64,000 bases of DNA, taken from Thiothrix sp. Its GTDB lineage: Bacteria; Pseudomonadota; Gammaproteobacteria; Thiotrichales; Thiotrichaceae. Location of the stretch: positions 1 to 64,000 of the forward strand of contig SSFA01000003.1 of NCBI GenBank assembly GCA_008015155.1. Reading direction: 5' to 3'. Below are positions 54,279-63,187 of the stretch, in pieces (the stretch's first letter is position 1; the number at the start of each line of letters is the position of its first letter). Made by a program: the position numbers and the translations under genes. The notes beneath the pieces are model-generated. The model ran no database searches, was not told the DNA's origin, and saw only the letters and a list, made by a program, of their open reading frames with translations.

Positions 54279-55744
54279 TGGCATTAAAAGTTTTATTTGC
54301 TGCCAGCGAGGCCTACCCCTTAATCAAGACCGGTGGACTCGCTGATGTAGCCTATGGCTTACCGATTGCGCTTCATGCTGAGCGTGCTGAGGTTCGCCTC
54401 TTGTTACCTGCTTACTACGACATGATGGGTAAGCTCAAAGACGTCCACAGCCTCGGTTCCTTACAGATTCAAGGAGCTGGGCGGGTGCATACCGTACATA
54501 TTTTAGAAGGCACACATGAAGCCTTCCCTTTTCCGATTTGGGTCGTGGAATGTGGCGCTTTATTTGGTCGTTCTGGCAACCCATATATGCATCCTGAGGG
54601 CTATGATTGGCCTGATAATGCTGAACGCTTTACCGTCTTCTCCCGTGCAGCGGCTTTATTAGCGGCGGATGCTTTAAATCTCAACTGGCGACCCGATGTG
54701 GTGCATGCACACGACTGGCAAACCGGTTTGATTCCAGCTTTATTGGAAACAGTGCATCCACGCCCACGCAGTGTCTTTACGATTCATAATCTTGCTTATG
54801 GTGGGCATTTTTCTCGGGTTATTTATGATCAGTTACAACTAGCTTGGCATTGGTGGTCGAGTGAGGGCTTAGAATTCTACGGTGGTTTTTCGATGCTGAA
54901 AGCGGGCATTGTGTACGCTGATATAGTGACCACGGTTAGCCCGACTTATGCCAAAGAAATTTGTACACCTGAATTTGGCTATGGTCTAGACGGTTTGCTG
55001 CGCTCCCAGAGCCACAAACTGCATGGCATTCTCAATGGGATTGATACCGCGATTTGGAATCCGAAGCAGGACGAATATCTAGTACAAAATTACAGCTTAC
55101 GCGATGTAAAAAAAGGCAAATGGGCGAATAAGCAGGCCTTACTTGAGCGCTTTGGGCAAACACCAACTGCAGATCAGTTGGCACGTCCCTTGCTAGGTAT
55201 GGTCAGTCGCTTAGTTGAGCAAAAAGGCGTGGATATGGTGATGGAATGCATTCATCCGCTGCTAGCTGAAACCAATGCTGACTTCGTCATTATCGGTAGC
55301 GGACATCATCATTATGAGCAAGCACTCTATGATTTAGCCTCTCGCTATCCAGGACGTGTGATGGTGTATATCGGTTATAACGAAGCGCTGGCGCATTTGC
55401 TTGAAGCAGGCTGTGATGTTTTCTTAATGCCTTCACGCTTTGAGCCTTGTGGCTTAAATCAAATGTACAGTTTGAATTATGGGACTTTACCCGTGGTGTA
55501 CAACACAGGTGGCTTAGCAGATACAGTCATCAATGCTACCGAAGCGAATATCGCAGACGATACGGCCAACGGCTTTGTCTTTTACCTACCCTTTAGTCAT
55601 GCCTTATTAGGTACTTTATGGTGGGTCTTGCGCTTGTTTGCAGAGGATCAGAAATTATGGCGAGCCTTGCAGCGCAACGCGATGAAGGCAGATTTTGCAT
55701 GGAAACGCAGTGCTAAGCGTTATCTCGAACTGTATCGCCCTTAA
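54278..55744 (+). CDS. glgA: Glycogen synthase (ADP-glucose type)
   Basis: A 488-residue GT5 enzyme that transfers glucose from ADP-glucose to the growing alpha-1,4 chain. The ADP-glucose-binding KTGGLADV is at 17-24, HAHDWQTGLIPALLE and FTIHNLAYGG lie in the first Rossmann domain, and the second carries SRFEPCGLNQMYSLNYGTLPVV with the catalytic glutamate. Length is normal. Its ATG shares a base with the glgB stop, showing strong coupling. glgP follows 44 bases later. Confidence 0.97.
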   Translation: MALKVLFAASEAYPLIKTGGLADVAYGLPIALHAERAEVRLLLPAYYDMMGKLKDVHSLGSLQIQGAGRVHTVHILEGTHEAFPFPIWVVECGALFGRSGNPYMHPEGYDWPDNAERFTVFSRAAALLAADALNLNWRPDVVHAHDWQTGLIPALLETVHPRPRSVFTIHNLAYGGHFSRVIYDQLQLAWHWWSSEGLEFYGGFSMLKAGIVYADIVTTVSPTYAKEICTPEFGYGLDGLLRSQSHKLHGILNGIDTAIWNPKQDEYLVQNYSLRDVKKGKWANKQALLERFGQTPTADQLARPLLGMVSRLVEQKGVDMVMECIHPLLAETNADFVIIGSGHHHYEQALYDLASRYPGRVMVYIGYNEALAHLLEAGCDVFLMPSRFEPCGLNQMYSLNYGTLPVVYNTGGLADTVINATEANIADDTANGFVFYLPFSHALLGTLWWVLRLFAEDQKLWRALQRNAMKADFAWKRSAKRYLELYRP

Positions 55745-55788
55745 TAGACTTAATAAATTTGGACAGGCAATTTAGGAGTGTCCTTTCT

Positions 55789-58287
55789 ATGAACACCCAT
55801 CCAAGCAATCAAATGCCCTTCCTTCCGGTTGAGCTTGACCCATTGGACAATGATGCTGAAACCCTCGGGAATGATTTTCAGCGCTATCTTTCTTATCACT
55901 TAGGGCGTTTCCAAGGCTGCCCTTCAGTGTATTTATATAATGCACTGGCTTATACGATTCGTGATCGTTTAATGGTGGATTGGCGGAATACTTGGGCTGA
56001 ATATCTCAAGCCGGGCACGCGCCGCGCCTATTACATGTCTTTAGAGTTTTTGATTGGGCGTTCGCTCGGCAATAACTTATTGAACATGGAACTCGATCCG
56101 AATGTTAAATCAGCACTTTACAACTATTGTACTTCCCTCGAGGAAGTAGCCTCTGAAGAACCCGATGCCGGTTTAGGTAATGGTGGCTTAGGCCGTTTAG
56201 CAGCCTGCTTTATGGATAGTTGTGCGAGTTTACGTCTCCCCGTGGTGGGCTATGGAATTCGCTATGAATATGGCATGTTCCGCCAGCGGATTGAGAATGG
56301 CTATCAAACGGAAGAGCCTGATCACTGGCTGCGTGATGGTAATCCTTGGGAAATTGAACGCGCTGAATATGCACAACGTATTCGCTTTGGGGGTCGCAGT
56401 GAAACCTACCACGATGCTGAACATAAAATCCGTACTCGCTGGGTCGATACAGAAGATGTCTTAGCAATTCCTTTTGATATGCCTATTGCTGGCTATCGCA
56501 ACAAGACCGTTAATACCCTGCGCTTATGGAAAGCCAGTGCCACCGACGAATTCAATTTACAAGAATTCAATCAAGGGGACTACACCGAAGCGGTACAAGC
56601 CAAGAATAATGCTGAGCATATTTCGATGGTACTTTACCCGAACGATAGTAGTGAAAATGGTAAAGAGCTGCGCCTACGTCAACAATACTTCTTAGCTTCA
56701 GCCAGCTTACAAGATGCGATTCGGATTTGGGAACGTGATCATAACGAACATGATTACAGCCAGTTCGCAGCCGAGCATGTGTTCCAAATGAATGATACGC
56801 ATCCCACTATCGCTGTGGCTGAACTCATGCGCCTGTTGATTGATGAGAAGCATTTGGGTTGGGATCAGGCTTGGGATATTACTACCCAATGTATGGCCTA
56901 CACTAACCATACGCTCTTGCCTGAAGCTTTAGAGCGTTGGCCAGTACATTTGTTTGAAAAATTATTGCCACGCTTGTTAGAGATCATCTACGAGATCAAT
57001 GCGCGTTTCCTACGCTTAGTCTCGATGCGTTGGCCTGGCGATACCGAACGACAACGGCGTATGTCGATTATTGAAGAAGGCTCCATGCGTCAAGTGCGTA
57101 TGGCTTGGCTGGCGATTGTAGGCAGCTTCTCCATTAATGGTGTCGCGGCTTTACACTCTGAATTATTAGTGAAAGATCTCTTCCACGATTTCTATGAACT
57201 TTGGCCAGAAAAATTCAATAATAAAACTAATGGAGTGACTCCACGTCGTTGGTTAGCCAATGCAAATTTAGGTTTAACAGCGCTGGTCAATCAACATATT
57301 GGCACGGATTGGGTCGCTCATTTAGAACAGCTAGAGCAACTAAAGCCTTTTGCAGAACCTCAGCACACTGCTTTCCAACAAGCTTGGCGGGAAGTAAAGC
57401 ATGCGAATAAGCAGCGCTTAGCTAAACTGGTACGTGCCGAATGTGGGGTCGATTTCGACCCAAATTCTTTATTTGACATCCAAGTTAAACGTATTCATGA
57501 ATACAAGCGCCAACTACTGAATGTGCTACATGTGATTCATCTCTATTCGCGCATCAAACAAGGTCGCATGGAGAATTGGGCGAATCGCTGTGTATTGATC
57601 GGGGGTAAAGCTGCCCCCGGCTATGTGATGGCAAAAAGCATTATCAAATTGATCAATAGCGTCGCTGATCTAGTGAACAATGATCCAGAAATTGGCAACC
57701 GCTTAAAAGTCGCTTTCCTGCCAAACTATCGTGTGTCTAGCATGGAAATCATTGCCCCTGCTGCTGATTTATCCGAGCAAATTTCTACCGCAGGTAAAGA
57801 AGCCTCTGGCACAGGTAATATGAAGTTCATGATGAATGGTGCGCTCACGATTGGCACTTATGACGGTGCGAATATTGAGATTTTGGAAGCAGTGGGTGAA
57901 GAGAATTTCTTCCTCTTTGGTCTACGCGAACAGGAAGTAAAAGATCTGCGCCATCAATATAGACCTTGGGAAATCGTTGAGAAAGACGCTGATTTGAAAT
58001 CGGTGATGCAACTCTTAAGTTGTGGGCATTTCAATTCATTTGAGCCGGGTATTTTTGACAATATTATCAATAGCCTACTCAGTTCGAACGATCCGTGGAT
58101 GACTTTAGCTGATTTCCGTAGCTATATTGATGCTCAAGAAAAAGTCTCAACTGCTTGGCAAGATCAAGAGCATTGGACGCGCATGAGTATATTGAACACG
58201 GCCAACAGTGGTTTCTTCTCAACCGATCGCACCATGCGTGAATATAATCGCGATATTTGGCGCTTACAAATCGGTTCAGAGAACTAA
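55789..58287 (+). CDS. glgP: Glycogen/maltodextrin phosphorylase
   Basis: An 832-residue pyridoxal-phosphate enzyme that releases glucose-1-phosphate from glycogen ends. The family motifs ADPGLGNGG-like EPDAGLGNGGLGRLAACFMD, QMNDTHPTIAVAELMR, IQVKRIHEYKRQLLN and the cofactor-lysine EASGTGNMKFMMNG are all present. The ATG at 55789 is chosen, with AGGAG 10 bases upstream; a TTG at 55759 would add ten unsupported residues. It closes the glycogen operon, which therefore holds both synthesis and breakdown enzymes. A 9-bp hairpin follows. Confidence 0.97.
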   Translation: MNTHPSNQMPFLPVELDPLDNDAETLGNDFQRYLSYHLGRFQGCPSVYLYNALAYTIRDRLMVDWRNTWAEYLKPGTRRAYYMSLEFLIGRSLGNNLLNMELDPNVKSALYNYCTSLEEVASEEPDAGLGNGGLGRLAACFMDSCASLRLPVVGYGIRYEYGMFRQRIENGYQTEEPDHWLRDGNPWEIERAEYAQRIRFGGRSETYHDAEHKIRTRWVDTEDVLAIPFDMPIAGYRNKTVNTLRLWKASATDEFNLQEFNQGDYTEAVQAKNNAEHISMVLYPNDSSENGKELRLRQQYFLASASLQDAIRIWERDHNEHDYSQFAAEHVFQMNDTHPTIAVAELMRLLIDEKHLGWDQAWDITTQCMAYTNHTLLPEALERWPVHLFEKLLPRLLEIIYEINARFLRLVSMRWPGDTERQRRMSIIEEGSMRQVRMAWLAIVGSFSINGVAALHSELLVKDLFHDFYELWPEKFNNKTNGVTPRRWLANANLGLTALVNQHIGTDWVAHLEQLEQLKPFAEPQHTAFQQAWREVKHANKQRLAKLVRAECGVDFDPNSLFDIQVKRIHEYKRQLLNVLHVIHLYSRIKQGRMENWANRCVLIGGKAAPGYVMAKSIIKLINSVADLVNNDPEIGNRLKVAFLPNYRVSSMEIIAPAADLSEQISTAGKEASGTGNMKFMMNGALTIGTYDGANIEILEAVGEENFFLFGLREQEVKDLRHQYRPWEIVEKDADLKSVMQLLSCGHFNSFEPGIFDNIINSLLSSNDPWMTLADFRSYIDAQEKVSTAWQDQEHWTRMSILNTANSGFFSTDRTMREYNRDIWRLQIGSEN

Positions 58288-58313
58288 TCACTCTGAAAGT
58301 TGGTCTTTGGAGG

Positions 58314-58337
58314 ACAGACGGCAGTTTCGCCGTCTGT
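58314..58337 (+). terminator. Hairpin at the end of the glycogen operon
   Basis: Perfect 9-bp stem ACAGACGGC/GCCGTCTGT with a 6-base loop, 27 bases past glgP. The sequence after it (TGCTATACTC) is not T-rich. Confidence 0.55.
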
Positions 58338-58381
58338 TGCTATACTCATCCTACTCTTATGGATATGAATAAAGGCTAACT

Positions 58382-59566
58382 ATGCGTCAGTTTACATACG
58401 GTTTACTGCTGGCTAGTGTTTGCTATGGAAGCACAGCTTGGGCAGATTGTCGAAATACACAGGATTTTGGAACCTGGCTCAATAATTTTAAGCAAGAAGC
58501 GATCAGCACTGGTCTCTCAGCTGCAGTAGTCAATCAAGCTTTAGAGGGTGTTACACTCGACCCAAGTGTGATTCAACGTGACCGCTCACAAGAGGTATTT
58601 GCGCAAACTTTTTTAGAGTTTGCAGGTAAAAAAGTCTCTAGCTATCGCTTGTCCAATGGGCAAAAGCAAATGCAAGCAAATGCCAAACTTTTTCAACGCA
58701 TTGAGCAAGAATACGGTGTGCCTGCGCCGCTGCTCACCGCTTTATGGGCTTTAGAAACCGATTTAGGCGCTGTCACTGGCGATTATCCTACTATTCGCTC
58801 CCTAGCAACTTTAGCTTATGACTGTCGCCGCCCAGAGCGTTTTCGCCCTGAGCTGATACATGCTTTATGGCTAATCCAAAAAGGTGATCAAACGCCTGCG
58901 AGTATGCGCGGTGCATGGGCGGGTGAACTAGGTCAGTTGCAGTTCTTGCCTTCTGGTTATAACCAACAAGGGGTGGATTTCGATGGTGATGGACATCGCG
59001 ATTTAATTCGTTCCAAAGCCGATGCCTTAGCTTCAGCAGCTAATCTATTACGCCATCATGGCTGGCAAGCAGGTCAACCTTGGCTCGTTGAAGTAAAAGT
59101 ACCGCGTGAAATGGATTGGTCAAAAGCGCGCTTAGATAATCGCTTGCCGCTTGTAGAATGGTCAGCGATGGGAGTCACTGAAGCGGATGGTGATCCACTT
59201 CGCCCGAATGGACAAGCCGCTTTATTGTTACCGATGGGACGCAATGGCCCTGCGTTTTTAGCCTTCCCTAATTTTGATGTGATTCGTCAGTGGAATGAAT
59301 CGACCGTGTATGCAACCACTGCAGCTTATTTAGCTACGCGCTTTGCTGGTGCAAAACCACTCTATGCAGGTAACGCACCCGTGCAGAAATTGAGCCTTGC
59401 GCAAGTACGCCAATTGCAATCTCAACTAGCAGCACGTGGCTTGCCGGTTGGAAAAATTGACGGGATTATCGGCGAAGATACCCGCAATGCAGTGCGCCAA
59501 GTACAGCAGCAACTTGGTTTACCGGCGGATGGGTATCCCGACCCTGTACTACTCAGCAAGCTTTAG
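58382..59566 (+). CDS. Lytic murein transglycosylase (MltB/SltB family) with peptidoglycan-binding domain
   Basis: A 394-residue periplasmic enzyme that cleaves peptidoglycan glycan strands to 1,6-anhydro ends. A signal peptide covers residues 1-21 (STAWA then DCRN); there is no lipobox, so it is soluble like SltB. The catalytic glutamate is E125 in LWALETDLG; GELGQLQFLPSGYNQ and DFDGDGHRDL follow. A PG_binding_1 domain occupies about 335-394 (VRQLQSQLAARGLPVGKIDG). It stands alone and ends at a strong terminator. Confidence 0.93.
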   Translation: MRQFTYGLLLASVCYGSTAWADCRNTQDFGTWLNNFKQEAISTGLSAAVVNQALEGVTLDPSVIQRDRSQEVFAQTFLEFAGKKVSSYRLSNGQKQMQANAKLFQRIEQEYGVPAPLLTALWALETDLGAVTGDYPTIRSLATLAYDCRRPERFRPELIHALWLIQKGDQTPASMRGAWAGELGQLQFLPSGYNQQGVDFDGDGHRDLIRSKADALASAANLLRHHGWQAGQPWLVEVKVPREMDWSKARLDNRLPLVEWSAMGVTEADGDPLRPNGQAALLLPMGRNGPAFLAFPNFDVIRQWNESTVYATTAAYLATRFAGAKPLYAGNAPVQKLSLAQVRQLQSQLAARGLPVGKIDGIIGEDTRNAVRQVQQQLGLPADGYPDPVLLSKL

Positions 59567-59580
59567 AAAAAACTCACTTC

Positions 59581-59609
59581 GACAAAGCAGCTTATCTGCT
59601 TTGTCTTTT
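59581..59609 (+). terminator. Rho-independent terminator between convergent genes
   Basis: Perfect 10-bp stem GACAAAGCAG/CTGCTTTGTC with a 5-base loop, followed by TTTTAATT. It ends the transglycosylase gene and lies 3 bases before the ispH stop, so it may act in both directions. Confidence 0.85.
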
Positions 59610-59611
59610 AA

Positions 59612-60550
59612 TTAAGCTCGACGCAACTCACGCGGTAGCACAAAAGAAATATTCTCAGTAATTCCTGAGTTTTGCACCTCTACCGTAGCACCTAGCGCTT
59701 TCAAATGTGCTAACACGCCATCTACTAAAACTTCAGGCGCAGAAGCTCCAGCAGTCAAACCAATCCGTTGCACACCCTCTAACCATTCTGGGCGAATATC
59801 ATTGGCGTCATCAATTAAATAAGCGGGTGTATTGCGCTTCTCCGCTAATTCACGCAAGCGATTGGAATTAGAACTATTCGGCGAGCCGACCACTAGGACT
59901 AAATCACAAGTTTCAGCCAGCATCTTCAGAGCATCTTGGCGATTTTGGGTGGCATAGCAAATATCATCTTTACGCGGACCAATAATCGCAGGGAATTTGC
60001 GGCGTAAAGCATCAATCACTATCGCTGCATCATCAACCGAAAGCGTGGTTTGGGTTACGAATGCCAGCTTTTCTGGATTAACTACCTCTAGAGCGGCCAC
60101 TTCTTCGGGTGAATCGACACGATAAATTTTGCCACCAAAACTGGTTTCATATTGCCCCATCGTGCCTTCGACTTCGGGGTGATTTTTGTGGCCAATCAGT
60201 ATAGTTTCACGTCCTTCCCGGCTATAGCGAGTCACCTCGACATGCACTTTCGTGACTAACGGACAAGTCGCATCAAACACCTTTAAGCCACGTTGTTTTG
60301 CTTGGTCTTGGACCGCACGTGAGACCCCATGCGCACTAAAAATCACCGTCGCATGATCGGGCACTTCATCCAGTTCCTGGACAAAGATGGCACCTTTATC
60401 TCGCAAATTACTCACCACGAAACGGTTATGCACGACCTCATGGCGTACATAGATGGGCGCACCCAGCACTTCTAAAGCGCGGTCAACAATTTCAATAGCA
60501 CGATCCACACCAGCACAAAAACCGCGGGGATTAGCGAGCGTAACTTGCAT
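59612..60550 (-). CDS. ispH: 4-hydroxy-3-methylbut-2-enyl diphosphate reductase
   Basis: The 312-residue iron-sulfur enzyme of the last MEP-pathway step, giving IPP and DMAPP. The three cluster cysteines are visible in [12 protein letters not shown] (C12), FDATCPLV (near 96) and [11 protein letters not shown] (near 198); EEVHN-like [10 protein letters not shown], and SSNSNRLRE with substrate-binding serine and asparagine, are present. Length is full. It is downstream of the DUF3301 gene on the same strand with a 37-base gap. Confidence 0.97.
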   Translation of the reverse strand: MQVTLANPRGFCAGVDRAIEIVDRALEVLGAPIYVRHEVVHNRFVVSNLRDKGAIFVQELDEVPDHATVIFSAHGVSRAVQDQAKQRGLKVFDATCPLVTKVHVEVTRYSREGRETILIGHKNHPEVEGTMGQYETSFGGKIYRVDSPEEVAALEVVNPEKLAFVTQTTLSVDDAAIVIDALRRKFPAIIGPRKDDICYATQNRQDALKMLAETCDLVLVVGSPNSSNSNRLRELAEKRNTPAYLIDDANDIRPEWLEGVQRIGLTAGASAPEVLVDGVLAHLKALGATVEVQNSGITENISFVLPRELRRA

Positions 60551-60587
60551 GAAGCTTGCCTCTAAAACTCAATAAACTAGGATTGTA

Positions 60588-60926
60588 TCAAGAATGCGAA
60601 GGGCTTTTTATGTCAATTACCATCCCTTCCGCACGATCTAATTGCACCTGCTCTAATTTTTGCCCGAGCACAAAGGCACGCCCATGCAAACGCTCATAAC
60701 CTGCTAAGCTAAACTCAAACTCATAAATACGCCGCAAATTGAGTGACCCTGCTTCAGTACGTGCTAACCTAATACTTTTTAGCGCGACTGTTTGATCTAG
60801 CAACTGTGCTCCCAGCTCACGACAAGCAAGCGTCGCTGCCTGAATCGCGCGTTCACGACTTTTCAGGCTGTCTTGCCAGAACCACGCAATCCCTAACAAA
60901 ATAGCGATGAGAAAAAATAAAGTCAT
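60588..60926 (-). CDS. DUF3301 family membrane-anchored protein
   Basis: A 112-residue protein with one N-terminal membrane helix (MTLFFLIAILLGIAWFW) followed by a soluble domain. SRERAIQAATLACRELGAQLLDQTVAL and LRRIYEFEFSLAGYERLHGR are characteristic of DUF3301, a gammaproteobacterial family of unknown function. It lies just upstream of ispH. A perfect 18-bp palindrome lies 30 bases upstream of its ATG, so it may be regulated from there. Confidence 0.88.
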   Translation of the reverse strand: MTLFFLIAILLGIAWFWQDSLKSRERAIQAATLACRELGAQLLDQTVALKSIRLARTEAGSLNLRRIYEFEFSLAGYERLHGRAFVLGQKLEQVQLDRAEGMVIDIKSPSHS

Positions 60927-60955
60927 TGCATTTTTCTAAAGGTTTAAAGGACTTA

Positions 60956-60973
60956 GTGTTAGTTAACTAACAC
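60956..60973. promoter_or_regulatory. Perfect 18-bp palindrome between divergent genes
   Basis: GTGTTAGTTAACTAACAC reads the same on both strands. It lies in the 172-base gap between the DUF3301 and sulfotransferase genes. The form is like operators of TetR-type regulators, but no regulator is adjacent. Confidence 0.6.
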
Positions 60974-61098
60974 AATTTGGCAAATGCACCTATAAATTCA
61001 TGCCTACTCTATCTCTGCTCTACAACTAAATGTGAGTCGACTCTATCTGTTGAATTTTCTAAACTAATAGATTCCATGATTTGAACCTTTATAGACTT

Positions 61099-61905
61099 AT
61101 GAAAAAAATTGTAATCTGCGCAACACAACGCTCTGGATCAACGATGTTATGTAAAGAGCTGGAAGCAACAACCGTACTAGGTTGTCCGCAAGAGGTGTAT
61201 ATTAATCCACAGGTTACTAATCTGTCTGAGGCTCAAAGCTTTATCACTAGAATCAAGCAGATATGTCAATCCTCCAATGAGGTTTTTGCTGTTAAAGTCA
61301 TGCAAAGTCAATGGTTAAAAGTCAACCATGTGCATAGTTTTGAAAAGTATAACTCATCTTCCTTAAATTTATTTTTCAAGAAATACCGTGCGAAAAAATC
61401 CATTGATAGCCTTCTTTCCAGTCAGGTCATGCATTTTTATGATTTTTATAAAGATGCCACTTGGATTTTTTTAAGGCGGCGTGACTATTTGTATCAAGCT
61501 ATCTCTCGTGAGATGGCTGATCAAACAAAAGTCTGTCATGTATTAAATACAGATGATGCAGAAAAAACCGCAGGTATAGGCCGGCGATCTGCAATAAATT
61601 TAGATGAATCTTCAAACTACAACCAAAAGGCTATTTACAAAGCTGCAAATATCCAAAGGCGCATTAAAGAGATCAGAAATGAAGAAATAGCTTGGCTTTA
61701 TTTCTTTGAAAACTATAAATTAAACCCCATTGAGCTTTTCTACGAAGATATTGTGGATGACAAGCTTTATCTGCGAACGATAGCAGCGAGAGTAGGCGTT
61801 AAGTTACCTAAGCAATTAAGTCCAATACCTTTGGTCAAAGTCAGAAATGCTTTAAATGACGAATGGGCAGAACGTTTTAAGCGTGAAGCTCCCTTAAGAA
61901 GCTAA
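61099..61905 (+). CDS. Stf0-type sulfotransferase
   Basis: A protein of about 268 residues beginning MKKIVICATQRSGSTMLCKE. The QRSGST loop is the 5'-phosphosulfate-binding motif for PAPS, and the 3' region has FLRRRDYLYQAIS with the 3'-phosphate-binding arginine and serine, close to the trehalose sulfotransferase Stf0. The acceptor is unknown; a sugar, lipid or cell-surface glycan is possible. The ATG at 61099 is preferred to the in-frame TTG at 61081. It is a solitary gene with no carbohydrate neighbours, somewhat A+T-rich. Confidence 0.8.
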   Translation: MKKIVICATQRSGSTMLCKELEATTVLGCPQEVYINPQVTNLSEAQSFITRIKQICQSSNEVFAVKVMQSQWLKVNHVHSFEKYNSSSLNLFFKKYRAKKSIDSLLSSQVMHFYDFYKDATWIFLRRRDYLYQAISREMADQTKVCHVLNTDDAEKTAGIGRRSAINLDESSNYNQKAIYKAANIQRRIKEIRNEEIAWLYFFENYKLNPIELFYEDIVDDKLYLRTIAARVGVKLPKQLSPIPLVKVRNALNDEWAERFKREAPLRS

Positions 61906-61924
61906 CTGTTCCAGACTTTTGCCT

Positions 61925-61949
61925 AAAGGGTGAGACTAGCCCACCCTTT
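61925..61949. terminator. Bidirectional hairpin between convergent genes
   Basis: Stem AAAGGGTG/CACCCTTT with a 9-base loop, 20 bases past the sulfotransferase stop and 24 before the end of the binding-protein gene. Confidence 0.55.
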
Positions 61950-61972
61950 TCAGCTATTAAATTAGCAAAGAC

Positions 61973-63160
61973 TTAGTGAATCTTCATTGATTCAAACTTA
62001 CCGCCTTTGATTTCCATTTCACGATAAGAGCCTGGTACATCACCTGCGTCATCGAACTCAACATTGGTTGCACCGACATAATCAACATCTTTGCCTTCAG
62101 CGATCAGCTTTAAGCCTTTTGCTAATTCACCAGGGAGGATTTTCTCGCCTGGTGCATTGGCAACATCTTTAATTTTCGCTTGAATCGCAGCACGATCTGT
62201 CGATTTAGCTGCTTGCATTGCTAAAGAAATTAAAGCCGCTGCATCATAGGACTCACCACGATACGGGCCACCTTTTGGATCAATTTTTGCGCCTTCTGCG
62301 ATCTTGTTCCAAGCATCTGCGCCTTCATATTCACCGCCAGCCATCGTACCGAAAGAACCTTCGATCTTTGCACCTAAGTCAGCGGCAAATTTCTCACCAA
62401 CCATGCCGTCTGCTAAGATAAAGCGTTTATAAGCGCCAGTATCTAAAGCATTTTGGACGATCCCTTTACCACCTTGATCCAAATAACCGAATACAACTAG
62501 ATCTTTCGCACCAGAAGCAGCTAAAGCAGCAACTTCAGCTGCATAGTCAGCTTTTCCATCTTCGTGTGAGGCATTAATAGCGATTTTTCCGCCTAATTTT
62601 TCATAGGCTTTCGAGAAAGACTCGCTTAAGCCTTTACCGTAGTCATTGTTGGTATAAGTAATCGCGACTTCGTTGATCCCACGATCTTTAACGATTTGTG
62701 CTAATACCTCACCTTGACGAGCATCAGAAGGGGCGGTACGGAAGAAGAAACCTTTATCAGCAATGGAGGTTAATGCAGGTGAAGTTGCTGAGGGAGAAAT
62801 GGCTAGAACGCCATTTGGAGCCGCCACATTATTTACGACAGCCGTCGTTTCACCAGAGCAAGAAGCGCCTACAAGTGCAACCACTTTTTCAGAGGTCACT
62901 AAACGCTCAGCCGCAGCGGTCGCAGCTGCTGCATCAACGCAAGAGGAGTCCGAGCGAACAGGAACAATCTTTTTGCCATCTAATAGTGCACCTGAGTCAG
63001 ATACTTCTTTGAAGGCTAATTCAGCAGAAGCAGCCATATTCGGGGTTAAAGATTCAATAGGGCCTGTAAATCCCATTAATACCCCAACTTTCACATCGTC
63101 AGCGATGGCGACACCCGTCAGGCTTGCCATAATTGCAGTTGCTAACAATAATTTTTTCAT
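61973..63160 (-). CDS. Branched-chain amino-acid ABC transporter substrate-binding protein
   Basis: A 395-residue periplasmic binding protein of the LivJ/LivK (type 1 PBP) family, catching leucine, isoleucine, valine or related compounds. A signal peptide MKKLLLATAIMASLTGVAIA precedes DDVKVGVLMGFTGPIES, the standard opening. Two lobes are seen, with VRSDSSCVDAAAATAAAERL and VALVGASCSGETTAVVNNVA. The ATG at 63160 has GAGGAG 7 bases upstream; GTG/ATG-like codons further up are rejected. The livM-like permease gene lies 27 bases upstream, so it is the last gene of the operon seen here. Confidence 0.93.
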   Translation of the reverse strand: MKKLLLATAIMASLTGVAIADDVKVGVLMGFTGPIESLTPNMAASAELAFKEVSDSGALLDGKKIVPVRSDSSCVDAAAATAAAERLVTSEKVVALVGASCSGETTAVVNNVAAPNGVLAISPSATSPALTSIADKGFFFRTAPSDARQGEVLAQIVKDRGINEVAITYTNNDYGKGLSESFSKAYEKLGGKIAINASHEDGKADYAAEVAALAASGAKDLVVFGYLDQGGKGIVQNALDTGAYKRFILADGMVGEKFAADLGAKIEGSFGTMAGGEYEGADAWNKIAEGAKIDPKGGPYRGESYDAAALISLAMQAAKSTDRAAIQAKIKDVANAPGEKILPGELAKGLKLIAEGKDVDYVGATNVEFDDAGDVPGSYREMEIKGGKFESMKIH

Positions 63161-63187
63161 GTGTGTTCTCCTCATTATCAATCAAGC

